64,000 nucleotides of DNA from Roseburia sp. (GTDB taxonomy: Bacteria > Bacteroidota > Bacteroidia > Bacteroidales > Bacteroidaceae), in contig JAMPEL010000001.1 in NCBI GenBank assembly GCA_023665185.1, positions 55,166-119,165 on the forward strand, written 5' to 3'. Numbering within the stretch: position 1 is the stretch's first letter; the number at the start of each line of letters is the position of its first letter. A model generated the notes under the pieces. It had not been told where the DNA came from, made no database searches, and saw nothing but the letters and a program-made list of their open reading frames with translations. Position numbers and translations under genes: made by a program. Below, piece after piece: positions 45,973-55,373 of this stretch.

Positions 45973-47796
45973 ATGGAAAACTACATAGTATCGGCAAGAA
46001 AATACCGTCCTTCCACGTTTGACACTGTGGTGGGACAGGAATCGCTTACTACTACATTGAAGAATGCCATACATTCGGGACATTTGGCGCACGCTTATCT
46101 GTTCTGCGGACCGCGTGGTGTGGGAAAGACAACCTGTGCCCGAATATTTGCAAAGACCATCAACTGCCTCAATCCGACAGCGAATGGTGAGGCATGTAAT
46201 GAGTGTGAGTCGTGCAAGGCTTTCAATGAACAGCGTTCATACAATATACATGAGCTTGATGCGGCATCAAACAATTCTGTGGATGACATACGGCAACTGA
46301 TTGAGCAGGTGCGCATTCCGCCTCAGATTGGAAAATACAAGGTTTTTATTATTGATGAGGTACACATGCTGTCGACAGCTGCGTTCAATGCTTTTCTGAA
46401 AACATTGGAGGAGCCTCCGCATCATGCCATATTTATTCTTGCCACAACGGAAAAGCATAAGTTGCTGCCTACAATCTTGTCGCGCTGCCAAATATACGAC
46501 TTCAACCGTATGAGTGTGAGGAATATTGTGGCACATTTGCGTCATGTGGCGCAGAATGAGGGCATCGAGGCTGAAGAAGAGGCATTGGGGGTCATTGCAC
46601 AAAAGGCGGACGGAGGTATGCGTGACGCTTTGTCAATTTTCGACCAGGTGGCTTCTTTTTGCAGGGGAAACATCACATACAGCAGTACGATTGCCAATCT
46701 GAATGTGCTGGATTATGACTATTACTTCAAACTTACGGATTATTTTCTTGGTGGAAAGATAACAGACATCATGCTTACTTTGGACGAGATTTTGGGTAAG
46801 GGATTTGACGGACAGCACTTTATCACCGGACTTGCTTCGCATTTGCGCGATTTGTTGGTCAGCCGTGACGCACAGACAGTCAGTTTGCTTGAAACGGCTG
46901 AGGATGTGAAGAAACGGTATGCAGAACAGGCGCAGCGATGCTCTCCAAAGTTTCTTTATGCGGCAATGAAACTATGCAACAACTGTGACCTTGCCTACAA
47001 GCAGAGTCATAACAAGAGGTTGCTTGTGGAACTGACACTGATAGAGGTGGCACAGCTGTCGCAGGGTGAAGAGGTTCCTTCTTCCGGGCTTTGCCCTACG
47101 AAGAAGCTTAAACCAATATTCGCGGATGTTGCGGCACAGCCGCAGTCTGCTACGGTCAAACACCAGCAACCAGCGGGTGCAGGTTCCGACAAACCTAATG
47201 TGACTGCAAGCAATGAGGCGGGTGTGAATGTTCAGGCCCAGCAGGAAATGCCCGTCAGGCAGCCAAAACTTGCTCCGGCTGCTCCAAAGGCAACTGCTAC
47301 TCGCAGGGACACCGGATTCTCTATCCGGAAAACGATGGAAAGCGTCATCCAGTCGTCATCAGCTGATTCGGGAGTGAAGCCGGCCGAAGTACAGGCAGTG
47401 CGGCAACAGCCTGCTGTGGCGGCAGACAAGCCGTTTGATAATAATGAGTTGCGCATAGCGTGGCGGGAATTCGCCTCTTCGCTTCCTCAGGACGATATTG
47501 CGATGGCTACCCGAATGAACAATATCGACCCGGAACTTCTTCCCGGTGGATATTCTTTTGAGGTGCTTGCCGACAATCCTACTGTGGAGGGACAATTGCA
47601 GAGGTTTGTTCCAGGCATTGAGCAGTATCTTCGCCGTAGACTTTCCAATAAGTCGGTCAAAATGTTGGTGAGACAGCGGAAAGTGGAGGAAAAGCGCAGG
47701 GCATACAATCGTTTGGAACAGTTTACAATGATGTGCGAGATGAATCCGGCATTGCTCAAGTTGAAAGAAGAATTCGGACTTGAGCTTGGAGGATGA
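45973..47796 (+). CDS. dnaX: DNA polymerase III subunit gamma/tau
   Basis: This 607-residue clamp-loader ATPase has Walker A GPRGVGKT at residues 46-53, the zinc-finger cysteines Cys65, Cys75, Cys78 and Cys81, the DE-box VFIIDEVHMLS, and the sensor/arginine finger TILSRCQIYDF. Residues about 370-490 are a Gln/Ala/Pro-rich linker, and the C-terminal part is the tau domain. No frameshifting A-run signal for a short gamma form is obvious to me. It is divergent from mrp. Confidence 0.95.
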   Translation: MENYIVSARKYRPSTFDTVVGQESLTTTLKNAIHSGHLAHAYLFCGPRGVGKTTCARIFAKTINCLNPTANGEACNECESCKAFNEQRSYNIHELDAASNNSVDDIRQLIEQVRIPPQIGKYKVFIIDEVHMLSTAAFNAFLKTLEEPPHHAIFILATTEKHKLLPTILSRCQIYDFNRMSVRNIVAHLRHVAQNEGIEAEEEALGVIAQKADGGMRDALSIFDQVASFCRGNITYSSTIANLNVLDYDYYFKLTDYFLGGKITDIMLTLDEILGKGFDGQHFITGLASHLRDLLVSRDAQTVSLLETAEDVKKRYAEQAQRCSPKFLYAAMKLCNNCDLAYKQSHNKRLLVELTLIEVAQLSQGEEVPSSGLCPTKKLKPIFADVAAQPQSATVKHQQPAGAGSDKPNVTASNEAGVNVQAQQEMPVRQPKLAPAAPKATATRRDTGFSIRKTMESVIQSSSADSGVKPAEVQAVRQQPAVAADKPFDNNELRIAWREFASSLPQDDIAMATRMNNIDPELLPGGYSFEVLADNPTVEGQLQRFVPGIEQYLRRRLSNKSVKMLVRQRKVEEKRRAYNRLEQFTMMCEMNPALLKLKEEFGLELGG

Positions 47797-47838
47797 CGAC
47801 GGACACGGGATGGTTTGATTGTTTTGTACTTATATAAT

Positions 47839-47882
47839 AAAAAGAGTTGTATCATGTTTGGGAACTTGATACAACTCTTTTT
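47839..47882. terminator. Bidirectional terminator between dnaX and the peptidase gene
   Basis: A 16-bp perfect stem aaaaagagttgtatca (47839-47854) with tgatacaactcttttt (47867-47882) and a 12-base loop, with A/T runs on both sides, between convergent genes. Confidence 0.9.
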
Positions 47883-47997
47883 TCTATTTGGTTCAGATGA
47901 GACAAAGGTATGTCTTTTCTGTTGATATTATCTTGAAAAATCTTTTTGTCCGGACGCAATATGTGCCGGCATTATGATATTCCGTTTATTCTTTATC

Positions 47998-50223
47998 TCA
48001 TTTTACTTCATTCCATGCAGGAGGATTGACATTCAAAAGGTTTTTCACAAAGAAGTCATAGCGTTTGTGCTCTCCGAAGCTCTCGCCCATTGTGTGGTGT
48101 GCGCCCGGAACAACAACAAGCTCAAAGTCTTTGCCGGCTTTGATGAGCGCGTTGACCACTTGCATGGTGGACGCAGGATCGACATTGTCATCGAGTTCAC
48201 CCACAACAATCATCAGTTTGCCTTGAAGATTCTTTGCGTTGTCTACGTTAGACGAAGCAGAGTAAGACTCATCGATAGGATATCCCATCCACTGTTCGTT
48301 CCACCATATTTTATCCATACGGTTATCATGGCATCCACATGCCGCATAGCCGGCTTTGTAAAAGTCTCCGTGGAACAGAAGTGCGCCAAGAGCTTCCTGA
48401 CCTCCGGCAGAGCAGCCGTAGATTCCCATTCTTTCGAGATCCATGTAAGGATATTTCTCTGCCGCAGCTTTTATCCATGCTATACGGTCTGGGAAACCTG
48501 CGTCTTTGAGGTTTTTATAGCATACTTCTTCAAATGATTTTGAACGGAAGGAAGTGGTCATGGCATCGAGTTGTACCACTATAAAGCCAAGTTCGGCAAG
48601 ATCTGCAAGGTTCCACAGCCACGGTGTGAACGATTTCGGCACGTATTGGTCGCCAGGACCAGAGTAGATGTATTCGATGACAGGATATTTCTTGTTCGGA
48701 TCGAAATTGGAAGGACGCTGTATCAGTCCCCACATGTCTGTTTGTCCGTCTCGTCCTTTGGCTACGAACACTTCCGGTGCTTTCCATCCTTCTGCTTCGA
48801 GGCGGGATATGTCCGCTGTTTCGAGGGTGCGGATTATCTTTCCGTCTTTAGCCGAGCGGAGAACTGTTACAGGTGCTTTCAGGACTGTGGAGTAAGTGTC
48901 TATCAGATATGCCATGTCGTCTGTGTACACAGCCTTGTGGTTTCCTTCTTCAGGAGTGAGGCATTTCAGCCCTTTGCCGTTGAGTCCAACCTTATAGTAG
49001 TGTATGAGATAAGGGTCCTCGTTCTTATTCATTCCGTTAGCGGAGAAATACACGATGCCGTTCTTTTCATCAACCTTTTGGATATTGCGCACATAAAACT
49101 CGCCTTTTGTCACTTGGTTGATGACTTTTCCTGTTTCACGGTTGTACAGATACAGATGGCAGTAGTTGTCACGCTCGCTCATCCACAGTATGCGCTTTCC
49201 ATCGGCAAAGTCGTGACGGAACTGGCGCGAATAGTTGATGTATTTGTCGCTCTTCTCTTCGATGATGGTACGTACTTTTCCTGTCTCTGCCGACAATTCC
49301 AATACTCGGTAGTGCTTGTGTCCGCGCTCATTAAACTCGAATGTGGCTGTTTTGTTGTTTTTGTCCCAACGTGGGGATGTAACATAGTATTGGCTTGCGA
49401 ACAACTCCGTGCTTGGTTCTGTTACCTTGCCTGTCGCAGTCTCAATGATGACCGGTACACGGTAGTTGAGAGAGTCTCCCGGTTTAGGATATTCCTGCTT
49501 GTGGAGCTTTGGCTGCAACTGGTCTGTCGGTGATGACTCCACCATGTACACATAGCGTTTTGGCGCAGGCTTTATCTTTACAGTGGCGAAATATTTCCCG
49601 TCGGCAGACCAGCTTCCGTATGAAGAGTAGTAGTTGGTCTCCACTCCGTCATTGGTTAGTGGTGATTCTGCTTTTGTTTCTGTATTGCGCAGATATAGAT
49701 TGTTGTCCTTAAAGAATATTTCCTGTTTGCGGTCGGGCGAGGCGATAACCCCGTCTTTCTCTTCCGGCACTTCCATCCAGTGGTGGTAAGGAGCGTCTAT
49801 TATGGTATCTCCTTTTTGCAGTGTGTTTTGTGTGATGTCGTAAACCCAGTTGTGCCTGCCATAGTTGAAATACAGCTTGTTCTCTTTGTCTACGCGCATT
49901 CTTCCCAATCCGAGATAATGGCGGTTGAATTCTTTTCCGGTTTGCGATTTTAGTGCGTCAGCCAGTTTGCCTGTGTCAAACAAATTTTCCTTTGTGTTGT
50001 TCTTGGCATCTACAACTGTGTATATCGTGCCTTCCGTATCCCTGTCGGAATACCAGAACTTTTGCGTACCCGCAATGGCATGTGCATCGACATTGCCATG
50101 AATCATTTTGTTACTGTACTTTCCACGTATGGCGAAGGCACGCTTGTAGTCTTCAACCGTTCCTTGTGCGAATGTGGCTGCTGTTGTCAGCGTGACCACC
50201 GCAGATAAGATAATTCTTTTCAT
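47998..50223 (-). CDS. DPP-IV-type S9 serine peptidase
   Basis: This 741-residue exported prolyl-dipeptidyl-peptidase-type enzyme has a signal peptide (MKRIILSAVVTLTTAATFAQ), an eight-bladed propeller domain of about 450 residues, and an alpha/beta-hydrolase domain. The catalytic triad is Ser605 in GIYGCSAGGQ, an Asp in GELDDNVDP (679) and a His in PGAHHTMGE (709 or 710). It likely trims X-Pro dipeptides from peptides in the periplasm or at the cell surface. It lies 63 bases downstream of the beta-propeller lipoprotein gene and may be in the same operon. Confidence 0.92.
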   Translation of the reverse strand: MKRIILSAVVTLTTAATFAQGTVEDYKRAFAIRGKYSNKMIHGNVDAHAIAGTQKFWYSDRDTEGTIYTVVDAKNNTKENLFDTGKLADALKSQTGKEFNRHYLGLGRMRVDKENKLYFNYGRHNWVYDITQNTLQKGDTIIDAPYHHWMEVPEEKDGVIASPDRKQEIFFKDNNLYLRNTETKAESPLTNDGVETNYYSSYGSWSADGKYFATVKIKPAPKRYVYMVESSPTDQLQPKLHKQEYPKPGDSLNYRVPVIIETATGKVTEPSTELFASQYYVTSPRWDKNNKTATFEFNERGHKHYRVLELSAETGKVRTIIEEKSDKYINYSRQFRHDFADGKRILWMSERDNYCHLYLYNRETGKVINQVTKGEFYVRNIQKVDEKNGIVYFSANGMNKNEDPYLIHYYKVGLNGKGLKCLTPEEGNHKAVYTDDMAYLIDTYSTVLKAPVTVLRSAKDGKIIRTLETADISRLEAEGWKAPEVFVAKGRDGQTDMWGLIQRPSNFDPNKKYPVIEYIYSGPGDQYVPKSFTPWLWNLADLAELGFIVVQLDAMTTSFRSKSFEEVCYKNLKDAGFPDRIAWIKAAAEKYPYMDLERMGIYGCSAGGQEALGALLFHGDFYKAGYAACGCHDNRMDKIWWNEQWMGYPIDESYSASSNVDNAKNLQGKLMIVVGELDDNVDPASTMQVVNALIKAGKDFELVVVPGAHHTMGESFGEHKRYDFFVKNLLNVNPPAWNEVK

Positions 50224-50286
50224 GATATTCTGTTTGATTGTTATTAGTCAGAGATAGATAGTAGCGGCAGACTTGCTGCCGCTTTT

Positions 50287-51807
50287 TTATTTCCCTTTGT
50301 ATGTGGCTTTGACAGCGTTAGCCTTTGCCGCGCTGGCAAACTCTTGTGGAGTTGTTTTTACCGGCTCAACCATAAATTCCGGTATATTGTAGCTGTAAAG
50401 GAAATAGGTATAGAAGTCAGGGTCCTTTTGTGGCACTTCAAATGCTTTGTGCGCATGTCCTGTCTTGTCAAAGTAGGCGATGAACGGACGGGTGAAGTTG
50501 CCGTCATCCCTTCTGCTGCTGATAATAATCCATCGTCCGTTGCTCGACCATGAGTGATAGCTTTCAGCCTTTGGACTGTTGGCATTCTCCAGCTTGCGTG
50601 TCTTCATTGTCTTCAAGTCGGTAAGATAAATATCCGACTCCGGATGCCAGATATGGAAACATCCGTGGTTGCCCATAGCGAACAGAAGATGGCGGCCGTC
50701 AGGACTGATGCGCGGAAGTGTGGCGCTTTTATTCTGTGAAGATGCTGAGTACACAAGCTCGCGGTTGCCGAATGTCTTTGTGGCAACATCAAAACTCCGG
50801 CGGTAAATGTCGTATTTTACTTCATTGTATCTCTGTATCTGTTCCGTTTCCTCTGCCACAGTGTCTCTGTATTCAAAATGGGCGGATGAGTAGTATAATG
50901 TCTTACCGTCGGGCGACCATGTAGGGAACACTTCAAACTCATCCTCATCAGCACAGATAGTGCTTATCTCGTTCTTCTCGACATCATATAGTATGAGGTC
51001 GCTTTTTGTGTCCTGTACCTCAATTTTTGCAATATCTTTGGTATGGAACGACTGTCCGGTGAGATTGGTAGAATAAGCAATCAGTTTTTCTGTCGGATGC
51101 CATGCGGGATATACTCCGGCACTGAGTGTGGAGTCGCTTTTCATGTCGATTTTTCTCAATTTCCCATCATTGACAATCATTGTGCCGCCATAGCTTTGAC
51201 GCATGTGGAACTGCATGTTGTCCGTTTTATAGTTCTGGTAGGAATGGCAGTTGATACATTGAGCGTCTTTTTCGTTTGACACTATCATGTTCTTGTATAT
51301 CACCCTTTCCTCAAAGTTTGTGAGGTTGCGCTGGTTGATACTGAGCTTTTCGTATGCGACGTATGAAGGCGGTATCAGACGATAGGATATATAAGGGTCA
51401 ATCTCTTCCTCCGCAACATATATGCGGAATGGGCTGTATGCCTGCCATTCGCCGTCTTTTTCAGTAAAAATCTCCACTTCAATGCTTTTGCCTTTTGCAG
51501 CGGCAAGCATTTCTTTCCATTCGTCTTCAGGGATAACAATTTTGTAGTCCTTGCCGTATGTCTGTTGCTTGTCGCCGTATGTGATATGTGCGACACACCT
51601 GTCGGAGTTTTCTTTTACCGCAAAATTCAGTGGAGCGATATTGCATGGAACCGTAACTCCTTTGTAGTCAGGATAAATCTTTGGCTCTCTGTTTGTATTC
51701 CGGGATGTATCCGGTATGGACGGATGTGAGGTGCATCCTGATAAAAAGAGAATGATGCCTGCTATGGCTATTGTTATGATATTCTTTATTTTAATCATCT
51801 GTTCCAT
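50287..51807 (-). CDS. Beta-propeller lipoprotein with a CxxCH motif
   Basis: This 506-residue lipoprotein has the signal MEQMIKIKNIITIAIAGIIL then FLSGC, with Cys25 as the lipid site. It contains PD40/TolB-like propeller repeats (YPAWHPTEKLIAYST, FPTWSPDGKTLYYSS, LPRISPDGRHLLFAM, YHSWSSNGRWIIISS). A single CINCH motif, the c-type heme-binding pattern, lies at residues 184-188 before the propeller. Whether heme is attached is not known from sequence. A met at 51798 is an alternative start. It lies 31 bases after the DUF6057 gene, so the two are certainly co-transcribed. Confidence 0.8.
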   Translation of the reverse strand: MEQMIKIKNIITIAIAGIILFLSGCTSHPSIPDTSRNTNREPKIYPDYKGVTVPCNIAPLNFAVKENSDRCVAHITYGDKQQTYGKDYKIVIPEDEWKEMLAAAKGKSIEVEIFTEKDGEWQAYSPFRIYVAEEEIDPYISYRLIPPSYVAYEKLSINQRNLTNFEERVIYKNMIVSNEKDAQCINCHSYQNYKTDNMQFHMRQSYGGTMIVNDGKLRKIDMKSDSTLSAGVYPAWHPTEKLIAYSTNLTGQSFHTKDIAKIEVQDTKSDLILYDVEKNEISTICADEDEFEVFPTWSPDGKTLYYSSAHFEYRDTVAEETEQIQRYNEVKYDIYRRSFDVATKTFGNRELVYSASSQNKSATLPRISPDGRHLLFAMGNHGCFHIWHPESDIYLTDLKTMKTRKLENANSPKAESYHSWSSNGRWIIISSRRDDGNFTRPFIAYFDKTGHAHKAFEVPQKDPDFYTYFLYSYNIPEFMVEPVKTTPQEFASAAKANAVKATYKGK

Positions 51808-51838
51808 TTATTTTATTCAGTCTTCAATGATGTGTATA

Positions 51839-53815
51839 TTAATATGACTTTATGTCTCTACAGAAGAAATAGAACCACCAGAAAGTGTCTCCATATATAT
51901 CTTTCATTGCCTCGCCGACTTGCTGTGCGTTCATTCCCTGTTTTAGCAGTGACTGCGACATTTGCTGGAACGCGGCATACCTGCTGATGACTCTTTCTTT
52001 GTCGAAAGGCATACTTTTTATGTCCACTCCTTTTTCCAGAGTGCCATACAGGAATGCCGCCTCTTGGTAGTGTATTGGCATTTCCTCGCCCTGATGTAAG
52101 GTGGCATATTGGAAGAAACGCGGCCAAAAGAGTTGGATATTCTTGTTTATCATGGCAAAGTTCAGCGTGACCTCTTGGAATTTAGGGTCTACATTGCTGG
52201 AATTGCTGAAATAGTTGAGCAGATACATCTCGCAGAGTCCGTTGTCTCCGTCAAGTATGTCCTTGTAGCCTCGCAGGGGAAGTATGTTCTCATACTCCTT
52301 GAATTGCGCAATCTTGCCCGGGTCTTTTACCATAGGCAGGAATGTGTCCGCCCATCCGCCTTGAAAAGTTGTGGACTTCAGTATGTTGATGTATTTGTTG
52401 GCAAGTTGGTATTCGCCGTTGAGGATGGCGCAGCGTGTGAGGATTTTCAAGTCGCTGACTTTGAAACCGAACTCCACACAATTCTCTATACACCAACGGT
52501 AGGCGAAATTAGTTTTGCCGTATTGGTAATATATCATTGGCGCGGCAGTTTGCACCATGCGCACACTTAATGAGTCATATACGTATGGAGGTTCGCCGCT
52601 GTTGTCGTAGTGGAACATTTTATGTCCCATTTCTCCTGTATGCATCAGTGCCATGTTCTTGAACATGACAATCTGCCGCGTCGCTTTTCCCGGAAGATTG
52701 GCGGCTTCTTCAAGCACTTTCTGCCAGTCTCCTTCATCGGCGGCACGATACATACGTATTTCAGCATGATAATTGTAATTGTCAAAATTGGCTGTGTTTA
52801 CAGCCGCCACACTGCATATTCCCACAAGGCAAGTGGCTGTCAGTATGATATATGCCTGTTTGCCAGCTATGCCTGTTTGTTGCTCTTTGTTGTTTGCGGT
52901 TCTGAACAATGGGGCAAACAGGGGTATGACTGCCATGACGATGAAAGGCAGTGCAAGTAGCCATGATGTGAAAGCGTCTGACTGGAAAAGCGGAAATCCG
53001 GCTGTCCATGAGTCTTCAATGCGTGTACCTGTGTAGAACTGATACCATATAACTGGTGTTCCGATTATCGCAATCAGGGCTGTCATTGCGTTTGTTTTGG
53101 GATTTGCCAATATCGACTGCGCTCCTGTGCCGTTTTTTGTCAAAAGTCCGTTGATTGCGGAATATATCGTGCCCAACAAGGCATACCATCCGAAAAGCGG
53201 GTAGCCGGCAACAGTCCATATCAGAGTCCATACAGGACGGTATTTAGGAAAAAGTCTGCTTGCTATGAATGCAGACAGTATTGCGGCAAGGAAACCGAGA
53301 CTTTCGGCAAACCAATATCCTTGTATCTTTATGTAGTAAAGCCAATAGCCGATGCTTATCTCAGAGCAGAGTAGGGCAACCAATGGGATTATTCCGACAA
53401 TGCTCCATTCTCTGCGTATTTTGAATGTGCTTAAAAGAAGAAAGTATGTGGCTAACCATATCACTATAAGCAGGATTGAGCCTAACCACGGATAATAGAA
53501 GAACTGTGTCAGGTAGCATCCTGCCCAGTATAACAATCCTGCCGGAGTGCTCATGCACTCATTGAAAAATGACTGTGCGTTGATAAAGAGTGATTTTTCC
53601 TGTACCATATACAGATAGTCGCTGTTTTTCAGAAAAAGCATGATGAAGGCATATATTCCGAAAAGCAATGCGAACAAATATGGGAACAGGTTTGTGAACG
53701 AGGATTTAAGTACGAAACTGCTTCCTGTGGTCTTCTTTTGCTTCTTAGGCTGTGGAGGCGCACTTACAAAGGATGGTTTCGTTGTTGTATTAGCTTTTTT
53801 GTTATTTTGTACCAT
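51839..53815 (-). CDS. DUF6057 polytopic membrane protein
   Basis: This 658-residue membrane protein has a Lys/Thr/Pro-rich cytoplasmic start (residues 1-40), then ten or so hydrophobic segments to about residue 345, and a soluble C-terminal half with helical, TPR-like repeats (for example EYQLANKYINILKSTTF). I recognise it as the DUF6057 type found in Bacteroidota; the function is unknown. It is the first gene of the DUF6057, propeller lipoprotein and DPP run and has a good promoter in front of it. Confidence 0.75.
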   Translation of the reverse strand: MVQNNKKANTTTKPSFVSAPPQPKKQKKTTGSSFVLKSSFTNLFPYLFALLFGIYAFIMLFLKNSDYLYMVQEKSLFINAQSFFNECMSTPAGLLYWAGCYLTQFFYYPWLGSILLIVIWLATYFLLLSTFKIRREWSIVGIIPLVALLCSEISIGYWLYYIKIQGYWFAESLGFLAAILSAFIASRLFPKYRPVWTLIWTVAGYPLFGWYALLGTIYSAINGLLTKNGTGAQSILANPKTNAMTALIAIIGTPVIWYQFYTGTRIEDSWTAGFPLFQSDAFTSWLLALPFIVMAVIPLFAPLFRTANNKEQQTGIAGKQAYIILTATCLVGICSVAAVNTANFDNYNYHAEIRMYRAADEGDWQKVLEEAANLPGKATRQIVMFKNMALMHTGEMGHKMFHYDNSGEPPYVYDSLSVRMVQTAAPMIYYQYGKTNFAYRWCIENCVEFGFKVSDLKILTRCAILNGEYQLANKYINILKSTTFQGGWADTFLPMVKDPGKIAQFKEYENILPLRGYKDILDGDNGLCEMYLLNYFSNSSNVDPKFQEVTLNFAMINKNIQLFWPRFFQYATLHQGEEMPIHYQEAAFLYGTLEKGVDIKSMPFDKERVISRYAAFQQMSQSLLKQGMNAQQVGEAMKDIYGDTFWWFYFFCRDIKSY

Positions 53816-53840
53816 TTATGTATAGTCTTTAATAGTTACG

Positions 53841-53871
53841 CAAAAGTACGGCTTTTTCATTATAAAAGCAA
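53841..53871 (-). promoter_or_regulatory. Promoter of the DUF6057-lipoprotein-peptidase operon
   Basis: On the minus strand, TTG (53871-53869) and TACTTTTG (53848-53841), 20 bases apart, fit the consensus. The start codon is 25 bases downstream. Confidence 0.8.
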
Positions 53872-54839
53872 GATGACTGTGGATTTTTTAGGGTGGCAGG
53901 ACAAATGCTTGATTGTCAGTGCCGGTATATGGTGTGTTGATGAGGCTGTTGGTTTCTGTGGCGGATTTCATCAAGCAGATTGGTTGTGCATTGGTCTTAT
54001 GATGTGGTGGCAGCCAAGCGAGTTTGTATGTGTGCCATTTTTATGATGTGGTGATGAAACAACAGGTTGGCTCTATTTGTCATACATTTTTCAGACCTTT
54101 TTGTGATGGCTTGAAATGATGGATTTCAAGACTTTATAGGCAGGTGTTTGTGGATGTATCTTTTTAATGTATTCCTAAAATACTGTCAATATGTCTGCAA
54201 AATACGCAATTTTCTGACAATTTGAATTGTTAAAACCGAACCCCGTAGAATCGCGTCTTTTCGACCAAACCTTTCCACGGTTCCATTTGAGGCGATTCTA
54301 CGGCGGTTTTTGAACCTCGAAAATCATGTGGACAAATAGGACAATTCACTCGACTAAAAGATATATAAATTCAACCTCAAATGCACCTTTTTCACCCCAA
54401 AGTGCCCAAAAAGTCAAAATTTCAAGGTGAAGTAAATTTATTTACAAGGCACTCTGATTTTCTGCGCAAGGTGAACAAAATTTATTTTCAAGGTGAACGA
54501 ATTTTTTCAAGCCCCATTTTCGGGCTAAAATCGGGTGTTTTCTCGAATTGCGCCTTCAAAAAGACCGCAATCGGTTTTCTGATGCTCCGACAAACAAAAA
54601 TTGATTTTGAACCCGAAAAAAGATCATTTTAAGACAAAATTCTCATAACTTGCTGATTATCAATACATCCTATTTTGACTCCAACCATGCGTTTTTGGTC
54701 TAAAACCGCATATTTTTACGAAAAATGTATTTGTTTGATTATCAGTTGTTTATCAATGAATATCCAAAAAACAAGCATAAAATCAAAGTCAGCATCCGCC
54801 CCAAATGTTAAAATTCGCCTTCCCTGTCCAAGTGACATA
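53872..54839. other. Non-coding island with R1 copy 3
   Basis: A stretch without a gene I can support. Bases 53872-54150 carry no recognised feature (a 102-codon frame beginning at 53738 overlaps the DUF6057 gene in another frame and is rejected). From 54152 on lies R1 copy 3. Confidence 0.6.
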
Positions 54840-54845
54840 ATGTCA
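54152..54845 (+). repeat. R1 long non-coding repeat, copy 3, truncated
   Basis: Same orientation as copy 2. It starts with ggatgtatctttttaatgta (matching ggatgtttttgatgta in copy 2), skips the nested palindrome, and continues with gcaaaatacgcaattttctg, the ccgtagaatcgc hairpin (54243-54303), the caaggtg tandem units and the two tgattatca motifs. It ends at tgacataatgtca (54833-54845). The remaining 180 or so bases of copy 2 up to its terminal repeat are missing; a GLPGLI gene fragment follows directly. It is more diverged than copies 1 and 2. Confidence 0.8.
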
Positions 54846-55373
54846 GCAATACTTGACGGCACACGGCTGTCCGGTAATATTGGCTATCCTGACGAGAAAA
54901 CGCTGACACAAATAGTCAATTTGGATGTGGCGGGAGTATTCCAGTATGCAGAACCTATACCGAATTTAAAGTGGAATGTTTTTCCTGAACACAAAATAAT
55001 TATAGGATATAATTGTCAGCGTGCCACGTGTTCATTCCGTGGATGTGACTATGAAGTCTGGTTTACTTCGGAAATACCTTTGAGTTATGTACCGTGGAAA
55101 CTGCAAGGACTACCCGGACTTATATTGGAAGTTGCAGAAGAGAAAAATGAATACCATTTTATTGCAGTCGGAATAGAACAAGTGAGAGATGAGGAATGCA
55201 TGAAGATATTCGATGAGAAGATACGCCCCATTAAACGTAGCAAAGCTCTGAAGATGGAGGCGATGCTACATAAAGACCACGGAGCTTTTGCGGCTGATTA
55301 TGGTATAAACAATCATTTGGGTGACGGACAGGAACATAAATCACAACCTTATTATCCAATAGAACTAAAATGA
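54840..55373 (+). pseudogene. Truncated GLPGLI-family gene (5' end lost at an R1 edge)
   Basis: Codes for about 177 residues of a GLPGLI-family protein, ending at a normal stop. The signature KLQGLPGLILEVAEEKNEYHF is clear. The family normally starts with a signal peptide and is about 250-280 residues long; here the first 80 or so are missing and the frame instead runs back into R1 copy 3. The frame is open upstream to 54675 only because of that fusion. Its stop overlaps the start of the following broken receptor gene (ATGA). The role of GLPGLI proteins is unknown. They commonly pair with TonB-receptor-like genes. Confidence 0.8.

Noticed and set aside
53738-54046. 102-codon plus-strand frame after the DUF6057 gene start
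   Set aside because: It overlaps the DUF6057 N-terminus on the other strand and its promoter; no domain, no ribosome site.
54675-54839. N-terminal extension of the GLPGLI fragment
   Set aside because: These codons are R1 sequence read through by chance; they do not provide a signal peptide of the family.
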